Of a stretch of DNA of 64,000 bases, positions 1 to 9,300 are shown piece by piece. Positions within the stretch are counted from its first letter, which is position 1. Each line of letters begins with the position of its first letter. A model generated the notes under the pieces. It was not told the DNA's origin and did no database searches. It saw only the letters and a list, made by a program, of their open reading frames with translations. The stretch covers positions 24,378,887 through 24,442,886 of the forward strand of contig NC_063152.1 in NCBI RefSeq assembly GCF_020921035.1, written 5' to 3'. The DNA is from Rhodamnia argentea (Eukaryota; Streptophyta; Magnoliopsida; Myrtales; Myrtaceae). A program made the position numbers and the translations under genes.

Positions 1-1119
1 TGTTCGGATAATGAGTAAAGAATTAGATATCATAAACAATTCGGTTCGATTTGAGTTTCGAACGAAACACATTAACTAAACTCTTCTAGATCGCAAATCT
101 ATCGTCTCCAAGATTATGAAACTCCACGCTCTTATCTTGCTCCCAAATCCGTCAACTACATTCTCTAGCACCAATATCCCAAATCCGTTTGTGATGGAAT
201 TATTTGCCATTGTCAATTCAGAAAACAGCATGCCCTTAGAAAGGGTCGCCAAAAAACCCAAATCGGCTCGGCCTAAACCGAAAATATCGGACCTCGTTCT
301 TGTTTGAGTAATGAGCAAAGATTCGGGTACGGTTCAGCTCGGATCATAAACCCTAATTGAGCACAGAGAACAACAATCGGAAGAAGCAGAAGTTCTCCCT
401 TATGAGATTTTAATCGGGTTTTGCCCGATTGGCTCCATGCTCGGACCCGGATTTTTCCATGGATGTCTTCTTTTCTTCCATTATTTGCCCTTCGTGCAAA
501 GCTGACACAGAGAAATTGTGCAATGTAGACTCACCTTTGATGACGAGAATAAGCTAATAGGAATTTGGAGCAAATCTTAGTTAGAGAAATGGAGATTGAT
601 TTCACCATCTGACCCGGGAAAAAAAAAGGGAAAGGAAACTCAGATACCCATCCGACCCAGATCAAACCGGATGTTCGGTTCGGATTCTTCTCGAGTCTGA
701 GAAAGCAACATTCTTTAACGACCCGGCATATAATCACATCGATTCTACTCGTTCAATTCCATTCACTTTCCCCCACTTGTTGGTTAAACGAAGGAGGACT
801 ATGATTCTTCGAATTACGAACCTAATGGTAAAATAAAAGGGTAACCTTTTTTTTTTTGGGTCAAAAAATACATGGGTAAGTGAATCGGAGCTACCAATTT
901 TAATTGGTAAATTTTTAGTTTACGTATGATCTCGAAGTCATGATGAAGATTGAAGCTTTCACGAGAAACATGCGGCAACAAGGCTTATGAGACCGAAAAG
1001 ATTTGGATCCTTAGCGACCACATACGTGACGCCGAACACAAGATCCGACCCGGCCCGAAATAAAACCGTAACCGGTTCTCGGGTTCGCATTTACAAATCC
1101 CGACCCGAATGTTATTCCA
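1..1119. other. No supported gene; left flank
   Basis: Short overlapping open frames occur on both strands (for example 76-318 minus and 116-307 plus), but none shows a family motif, signal peptide or splice context. A telo-box-like AAACCCTAA lies near 348-356, a motif often seen in plant promoters, but no gene start could be tied to it. Treated as intergenic, or as the flank of a gene outside the window. Confidence 0.4.
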
Positions 1120-1590
1120 TTACTGACCCACCCACCGGTTCGATCGAAGCCTCTCTCTCACGACGCGGCCCCCCTCGCCGAGCTTCGAGGCCTCGAGGTC
1201 CGCGGCCCGCTTGAGGAAGCTGGGGTCGTCGTCCTCGAGCACCATCTGGATGGGGGACGACCCGAGGCCGTCGGCGATGGCGAGCATGATCTTCCGCATC
1301 TCGGACCGGAACTCCTCGAGGTCGACGGCGCCGCTGCCGTCGCAGTCGAAGCGCTCGAAGATGGAGTCGTAGAGGCGGGCGAGCTCCTGCGGCGGGGTGG
1401 CGACGTCGACGCCGAAGTCGGACTCGATGAGGCGCATCGACTCGAAGGCCTTGCGGATCTCGGACCGGGAGAGGACGCCGTCGCGGTTGAGGTCCAGGGC
1501 GGCGAAACGCTCGTCGACGCTCCTCCGGAACTGCCCCTCGTCGCCCACGAAGGCGCGCACCGTCGAGCCGTCGATTATCACCACCCCCAT
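1120..1590 (-). CDS. EF-hand calcium-binding protein, single exon
   Basis: A 156-residue intronless reading frame, much richer in G+C than its surroundings. Two canonical 12-residue EF-hand loops are visible: DLNRDGVLSRSE at residues 33-44 and DCDGSGAVDLEE at 82-93, each with acidic residues at positions 1, 3, 5 and 12. The spacing suggests one calmodulin-like EF pair. The C-terminal third has no recognised domain. By family, such proteins are small cytosolic or nuclear Ca2+ sensors or buffers; the partner cannot be told from sequence. There is no transmembrane segment and no obvious N-myristoylation consensus beyond a Gly at position 2. The first ATG is used, behind a purine-rich leader, with an AT-rich TATA-like stretch near 1645-1665 on the same strand. 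The gene is divergent from the NPC gene about 4.7 kb away. Confidence 0.85.
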   Translation of the reverse strand: MGVVIIDGSTVRAFVGDEGQFRRSVDERFAALDLNRDGVLSRSEIRKAFESMRLIESDFGVDVATPPQELARLYDSIFERFDCDGSGAVDLEEFRSEMRKIMLAIADGLGSSPIQMVLEDDDPSFLKRAADLEASKLGEGGRVVRERLRSNRWVGQ

Positions 1591-1814
1591 CTCTTTCCTC
1601 TCTGTCCTTATCTTCTTGTGAAAAGGCCGAGGATCACATGTAATACTGAATTATTTAAAAAATATTTTTAATTTTTTTTTCCGGGAGACACGTGGGTATT
1701 AATTTGGGATGGGATAACGACAACTAGATAACGACGTTACATGGTCCCACCAATTTTTCTTAAATGCTTTTGTGAAAAACTAGGACGAGCCTTTCGCACA
1801 TGTAAAGGAAATGG

Positions 1815-2240
1815 AGGGAAAATCGTATAAAATGTCCTTAACCTATATTATCGCCGACGTAGTGGTCCTATGGCGGGGTCAGTACATAATTTTTTAAAAT
1901 TTTTAAATTTTATTGAATTCTTCGTTTTATTTTATTTTCTTTTCTTTGGACAAGGGCTCCCAAGCCCTGGCCACGCACTCCCAAGCCCTGACGAGGGTGT
2001 CGCAGCCCTAGCCTTAGGGTCGGCAGGCTGGCCCTCAGCGAGGGACTGATGGCCCCACCAGCACATTAAACAAAAAATAAACAAAAAGAAAAGAAAATTA
2101 ATAAGGCAATAAAATTAACAATTTTTTAAATAAATAAAAAATTATCAGCTTTAGTGATTTCCGATTAAGATTAACTAGAAGGACTATATTGGCAATTCGT
2201 GAAAATGCTCATGATTAACTTTTCGGGTCCTTAAAAGGTT
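1815..2240. repeat. Foldback element copy (200-bp TIR family), decayed
   Basis: Same architecture as the better copy at 3003-3752: an arm with the 'aatttagtccta'-type motif, an A/T-rich spacer, a G+C-rich centre built from 'caagccctgg/gagggtcg'-like words, then an A-rich spacer and the opposite arm ('actatattggcaa'). It lies just upstream of the EF-hand gene. The ends are too diverged to define a target-site duplication. Confidence 0.55.
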
Positions 2241-3002
2241 TAGCACCGAATTAACATGCGGGTCTCAACTATTTACACAAGTTCGGTACAACAACGGTTT
2301 TTCTCATCATCGCCTTGAATTAAAACCACGATTGAACTCGAAAAAGACATTTTAAATCGAAATACTTTATATCTCATATACCGAGAAAGTATTTCATTTA
2401 TCAAGATGGCTTAGTAAAGACAAGAACGGGATTAGGGAAGGAAAACTGTTTTAATTCAGAGTTATTGATGTTTATACCGATCGATCATAAGTTTAAGACT
2501 GAATCGGCTAACGTGCAATAAATTTAGCACATTTTGGACAATTTTCCTAGAAAGCAGCCATCCGAAAAAGATGGAAGTCAAAGCTTTCAAGCCACCCTTG
2601 TTTTCATTCCTTTGACGTTGAGAGAGCTAACTCTCGAAGCAACGTGACGGTAGGCCCTTGATCGGATAGGTTGCGGCGCCGTTAATTGGAAATTTCATAA
2701 GAGAAGAAAGGTAGGTAGCGTAGGAAAAAGAAAGGAGACATCGTTTTGATTCGAGGCGGATGCCTTCTTCTTTTTATGGTTTTACCCGAGTGACCAAAAA
2801 GGGTTTAAGGTTATAACACTTTAGAAACGGTTTATTTACTTTGAGGTCCGATTGGAGATGTAGTTGCTTCGACTTTTTTTTTTTTTGATCGAGATTAGCT
2901 TGGTCTTCGGTGTACTAATTCACATAACAATAATTCCGGTACACAAGTTTGTATTTACCATTGAAAAGGAGTGCTTATGATGCTCAAGATCATGCATAAA
3001 AT

Positions 3003-3752
3003 GAAAAAAGTGTCCAAAAAGTTCTAAATTTTTTGCATTAACGTCAATTCAGTTCTAAACCTTTCAATTGTGCCAATTTAGTCTTAAATTTATTGTATAC
3101 GTGTCAATAAAGTTCATCCGGCCAATTTTAATCGGAAATCATTGACATAGACGTCGGTCATCCTATGTGGCGCGGCTGACGCCGACGTGGATAGTTTTAT
3201 AATTTTTTTAAAATAATTTTATATATTTTAGTTTTTTTTTTTTTTTTAGATTGAGGATTGATGAGGGTCACCGATTGATCCTCACCGACACTGGGCAAGG
3301 GTGTCATGGCCCTTATCGGTTTGGGCAAGGGTTCCTTGCTGGCTCTGAGCAAGGGCTACGACTCCCTCACCGACCAAATCAAGAGCTAGCGTTGGCGCTA
3401 GGCAAGGGCCGCAATGCTCTCGCTTGGCCTAGATATGGGCTAGGGTTGCCAGCCCTCTCCTATGGCTAGTGAGGGTCGCCGGTCGTCAGTCCAAAAATAA
3501 ACAAAGGAAAAAAATGAAAATTATTAAAAAATTAAAAAAATATACTTAAAAAATGTCAATGTCAGTGCCGGTGGTATCACATAAGATGATCGACGTTCAC
3601 GTCAACGATTTTGAGGCCAAAATTAGCCGAATTGACTCAATTGGTACAAACGCAATATTTTAGGACAATTTACTAAATTGACACAATTGAAAAGTTTATG
3701 ATTGAATTAGTACCAATGTAAAAAGTTTAGGACTTATTGGACATTTTTCCCT
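3003..3752. repeat. Foldback miniature element with ~200-bp inverted arms
   Basis: The left arm (about 3003-3200) reads as the reverse complement of the right arm (about 3545-3752), including matching ends GAAAAAAGTGTCC and GGACATTTTTCCC. The middle is G+C-rich (3250-3480) and gives a spurious open frame. The flanks TGCATAAAAT (left) and TGCAAAAGAT (right) look like an imperfect 9-10 bp target duplication. Long inverted arms with a 9-bp duplication are typical of Mutator-like non-autonomous elements. That class is inferred, since no transposase is present. Confidence 0.8.
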
Positions 3753-4990
3753 GCAAAAGATGGAAGATTAGATTTTTGGAAGATATTGGAATGTTGACTT
3801 TGAGAAGGGGTCGTTTGCTGGGTCTGATGCATTTCACTTGCAACTGCAGCCGTACATGTCCAGGCGAAGGTGAGTCCCTCGTGTAATCCAATCTATTTGG
3901 CTTTTTAAGAGACTTTGGGACATACTATTGGAATCCGGACCGGACCGGCAGATTCAACCGGTTGAACCTGAGAACGGTCCTGTCCGGTTTCCTAACGTGA
4001 AAGCTAAAGAATCGGAGCAGTCAAGAACTAGTCAACCGACCAGTAAACTGGACAACAGTTTGACCACTCTTTGGCCTTTTAACTTGCACAAGCAAAGTTC
4101 AAGAACAGTGGGCTAGAGTTATAATCCTTCAATCGGCCCATGACCTGACGTGCTTCCAAGATGAGAGCATCAACTTCCCAATCTTTCAGCTCTAAAGACT
4201 TCACTAAGTTCACAAGAGTCAAACAGTTAGACTCAAGTATGATCGTTTCTTCGCTTCTACCTTCCAAGAGAGAGAGAGACTAGCGAGCAAACCTAGGGTT
4301 TCGGCTTGGATCGCTGACGACGCCGGAGCCATTTCGCTTCTCCGCCCACCAAATTACCTGACGCATCTGGAACTACATAGGCGAAGGCTCCCCTGTTTGA
4401 TCCTTCCACGGACGAGCGGTCGAAATTCACATTCGAAGCTCGGATCTTTGGCGGTATTACTTACCGTAATCTTTTGTTTGCGGGATTTTAGCTAGGTAAG
4501 GGCCTGTCGGGTCTTGGGCTTTGTGGAAATTGGGTTTAGTTTTTACATCCGGATTAAGGCCTGTTGGCCCTTGGGTTAGGGGCTGTTTTTGCTATTGTCG
4601 GCCCGTGATGGGAAGTGGTCCTCCCGTTTATCAAGAAGATTACAACTCATTAAACTTAGCGTGCGAATGTCAATTCAGTCATAAGTTCAATTTAATCAAT
4701 TGACATCGGCACAGTACGTTGGGAACTTTTTTTATAATCGTCCTCCCATTTGTCCTTGGTACTTTTTTATGGTCAGATTTGTCTTTGGTACATGATCAAC
4801 AAAAATATTAACCTTAAAAAAAATTGAATGTAGGGCCACTTGGAACATCATTAACTCTTTGATTCTTACTTTTGACTTACGGGAATTTTGTAACTTTATC
4901 TTTATTGGACTTTTTTAACGAATGTCTTGTGAGCACATGTTAAGCACTCAACTCAATTAAGGAAACTTTGTAGTTCTCAAAGCAATAACT
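3753..4990. other. Intergenic, no supported gene
   Basis: Only short overlapping frames on both strands; none has a recognisable domain. The stretch near 4630-4700 carries the 'gtcaattcagtcataa' arm motif of the foldback family, so part of this is repeat debris. Confidence 0.4.
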
Positions 4991-4994
4991 TTGG

Positions 4995-6015
4995 AAAAAT
5001 AAAAATACAAAACCCTAAACTACGTCCAATATATTTGCCTCAAATCCAAAAATCCTAAACTTATACCTGTGTGACACATTTACTCCAAATTTTTTCTTGC
5101 AATACCAAAAATCCAAAACTTATACTTGTGTGACGCATTTTGTAACACACGAAATCACGAACTTACGAGATATGTGACACATTTACCCCAAATTTTAAGG
5201 TTAATGCATCACGCAAATACAAATTTGGCATTGGTGGTGCCACAAAGAAAAATTTTAGGGTAAATATGTCACGTGAATATAAGTTTGGGATTTTCTGTAT
5301 TACGTAAAGAAGAAGAAGACTAAGGATAAATGTGCCGGGCATAATTTAGAGTTTTTTTTTTGTAACTTTTTCCTTTGATCTTTCTCGTGGTAGGTAGAAG
5401 TCAGCGTTACGAATTGAAACATTCTAAATTAAGCTCAGGGGCATCCATCAATAGGAACATTATCGATTTTTTTTTTAAACAGCGTCCAATTAAAATCCGG
5501 GTTAAGAGAATGCACGAGCACGACCCTTTTGAAATTCTCTTATCTGCAATTGTCTCGTTTCTTCACGTGTCCTTGTAATTATTCTAATTTTTTTTTTGTA
5601 GAATCTATAATTCAAATTTGTCATATTATTTAAATTAAGTCAAAAAAATCACGAAAAAACACTAAACTATATCTCTTGCGACACATTTATCCTAAAAAAA
5701 AAATTTGTAACACAAAAATTTCAAAAGTTATACCTGTGTCACCCATTTACTCCAATCTTTATTTTTTTTTTTGCATAAAAAATTCAGAACTTATACACGT
5801 GTAATACATTTACTTTTTTTTTTTTTTGTGATACCAAAAATCTCAAATTTATGGCCATGTGGCACATATACGTCAAAAATGTGTCACACAGGTATAAATT
5901 TAAGATAAATGTGTCACATCGTTATAAGTTTAGGATTTTTTGTGCTACCAATAAAAGTTTGTGATGAATGCGTCACGTTGGTATAATTTTTGGGTATTTG
6001 GTGATTTTTATTTAA
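4995..6015. repeat. Two tandem copies of a second foldback family
   Basis: Copies at about 4995-5335 and 5645-6015. Each contains repeated units of the type 'aaacttatacctgtgtgacacatttac' in one direction, and 'gtcacgtgaatataagtttggga' in the other, so each folds back on itself. The arms are shorter and more degenerate than in the 200-bp family. No coding potential. The second copy ends about 300 bp before the NPC start codon, so it may lie in that gene's promoter. Confidence 0.65.
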
Positions 6016-6326
6016 ATTAATAATCTGGAATTTTGGGTCGCATCTATCCATCTACAAGTTCTCCTCTTTTTTTTTTTTTTTTTTGGTCGGAAATATCCAT
6101 CCATAAGGTCAGTCGTGCATTTGACAATCATTTCATGTGCAAATTATTCGCGTATGGAACCCTCACTTTCGTAGCTCCTTCGTCAACCTCAAAGGAGGAC
6201 AGATTAGACCATCTGTCTGCATATGGCCCTCCACCTTCTCCCCTCCTCTTTCTTCTCCAATCTGTAAAGCTCTTCTCTTTCTCACTGGATTTCACTCTCC
6301 TCACCAAGATCAAACACAACCCAAAC

Positions 6327-9300
6327 ATGGTCTCCGAGAGCAACGCCGCCGCCGCCGCCGCCGCCCAGGCATGCCCCATCAAGACGGTGGTCGTTCTGGT
6401 CCAGGAGAACCGCTCCTTCGACCACATGCTCGGCTGGATGAAGTCCCTCAACCCCGACATCGACGGCGTCGACGGCACCCAGTCCAACCCTCTGTCCGTC
6501 GCCGACGACTCCAACTCGCTCCGCGTCCCCTTCGGCGACTCGGCCGTCTATGTCGACCCCGACCCCGACCACTCCTTCCAGGCCATCTACGAGCAGGTGT
6601 TCGGCCAGCCGTGGGCCGACGACGCGCTGTCTGGGGACCTGCTCCCGAGCATGGAGGGCTTCGCGCAGAACGCGGAGCGGAAGCAGAAGGGGCTGTCCGA
6701 GTTCGTCATGAACGGGTTCAGGCCGGAGGCCGTGCCGGTGTACAGGGAGCTGGTCTCGGAGTTCGCGGTGTGCGACCGGTGGTTCGCGTCGATCCCTTCA
6801 TCGACGCAGCCCAACCGGCTGTACGTCCACGCGGCGACGTCGTGCGGTGCGATGGGGAACGACACGCAGAAGCTGGTGGAAGGGTACCCGCAGAGGACGG
6901 TGTTCGAGTCCATGCACGAGGCCGGCCACAGCTTCGGGATTTACTATGCTTACCCTCCATCGACCCTTTTTTACAGGTAAATTCTCCAAAGTAAAGTTTG
7001 GCATTTTACCTTTTTCTAATTTTTTTTTGAATTACTATTAGGCCGGTCGGTCCAATGTAAATCAAATGCATTTTTCCTTAAATTCCTCTAAAAAAAAATA
7101 GACAAATTTACATAGACAAATGCATTTTCGGAATGATCCCGAGAAGAACGTGCTTTTTATCTGCGTTTGGTTGGTTTTTAGAACGCTGTAGAATCGGATC
7201 TGACCTAATTTCAGGGCGGCAGAAATTTCTCCAACTGAAGATATTATATGACTTCTGTTGACTCGTTGGAGTTGTTGTTTTGCTTATAATTACAGCTAAT
7301 ATCTCCATAAAATCCGTTCAAGATGAGGTGATTTCGTTGACCAGCTTTTCCTTTGTTTGACCCATAGTGCGTTTTTGCGACGTTTTGCTTCTGGAACGTG
7401 TTGTCATGTCACCTTTTAGGTAGGGAAAATCAAGGTGTTTGGCCGGGATTGAGCATGGAAATTTTGATTTTGCTATGTTGTTGCTTTGGAGTTTTGTATG
7501 TCGGATCCAAAGTTTGTTCTTGTCCTCGTGAGTCACAGGCTACAATCAAAGAAAGTCGTAGATTAATTAGAGGGTCTTTTTAGACAAGAGAGATGCAAAA
7601 TTAGGTTTTGAAAGCCAAAGTCGAGGGTACGTTTGGTTAGGGAAAAACCTCCATGAAAAAGGAGCATTTTCAAAAAAAAAAAAATGGTTAGTTTCAGTGA
7701 TACGTGACCGAAAACGTTTTTTAGTATTTAGAACTCATTTGGAAAATGATTTCAATCTCATGACTTTATCTTATACAAATTTTTTTAGAAATTTTGAATT
7801 TTATTTTCTTTCTTTTTTTTCTCCCTCCACCGTGATCAACCGGCGACAGCCACATGGGGAGCTCGAGCTTGCTGGCCCATGTGCCCAATCGTCGGCCTTC
7901 GCAGGCCAGACGACCGTTGGAGGAAAAAAAATAAAGAAAAAAAATATCTGAAAATATAAAAAATAGAATGCATAAAAATAAAATAAAATAAAAAATAATT
8001 AAAAAAATTCAAGAAGAGCATTTCTAGAAAATGTTTTCTATTGATTAAGTCATTCTCGGTAAACCAAACTAGTGAAAACACTTTGGATGAAACAAACCCA
8101 CCTCGAGCATGGCATTTACAAATATTTTTTTAAGAAAATAAGGGGAAAAGTGGCGACGTAACTTAACATTATCTCCTTAGCATATGCATTTCCAAAGCAT
8201 CCCAGAAAAAAAAAAAAGATCAAGGAACATGATCTCCAGACCACTATCTTGTAATTAATCAATAAGTTTCATCTCAACTTCCTCGTTGTTTAATGAATAA
8301 ATCTAGTTTTGTTGTCGTTAGATCTCACCTTCTGTTTGGCCATACGCAGACATTACCTCCCCCCCATGTTTATTGGTTTGGTAAACGAGGATTAGGTGCA
8401 GAGTAATGATGCTTTGACAGTAATCACACCCACCACCATCCTTTGGCTTTTTCCCTTTTTCGTCATTGCTTATGTCGTTGATTTGAGTGGCTTTGATCGT
8501 TGAACCCCTATAAAATATGTGGGTTGTCCTCAGCCTCTTCTTTTCCCTTGAAATAGAATAGTCCTTTTGACATTAATAACTGATTTATTATTAAGGTTTA
8601 AAGTTCTTGTCTTAATTGATGACGGGTTTCGAGCCATTTTTATATATGCAAGCCGAGAGAGTTGAATCTATCTGGCTATTCGAAAATAAAAAAATGAGCA
8701 TAAAAGGGGTGGCAATGGGTCGGGTCTGGTCGTGTTTCCGTGATACTCAGGACGATCGGGTCGGGTCAGTACGATGTTTCGGTTCCGGTACGATGGTTAC
8801 GTTGTTTTTTAATCCGTTTCTATGCAACCCCTTCATCTGTTCAACTTTCTTATTTGATAAATTCTTTTGCGATGTGTCTCTTATATTCTAAATTTTTATT
8901 CAGCACTAAATGGATAAGAAACAAAAATATTTAGCTATTATCCTTATTTTTTTTTTCATCTTCCTCGATCCGTCTTTATTTAAATGAGGAAAAAAATGGG
9001 GGAAGAGGAAGGAGAATTCCAATGCGGAATACGTACTTGTCGTTCTAGAACTTCTCACGTAGCTCGACTTTTAAGTTATCTGTCTATGTATATGCATATT
9101 AAAATGATTGGGAGTCCTGCTAACCGATATTTTCAGATCAATTACTAACCAAGCTTTACTAAAAGGATATATACCTGAATGTCAAAGCACTAGTAATATA
9201 TAACATAAAAAAGAAAATCGTGTCTTAATAATTATGAATTTAATTTATTTAGTTATTTGGAAAGTACGCAAAAGGCACTTATTAAGAAAATCTATTTAAT

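Noticed and set aside
6137..6994. 285-codon plus-strand frame overlapping NPC exon 1
   Set aside because: Arg/Pro-rich shadow of the G+C-rich exon in another frame; the NPC frame carries all family motifs.
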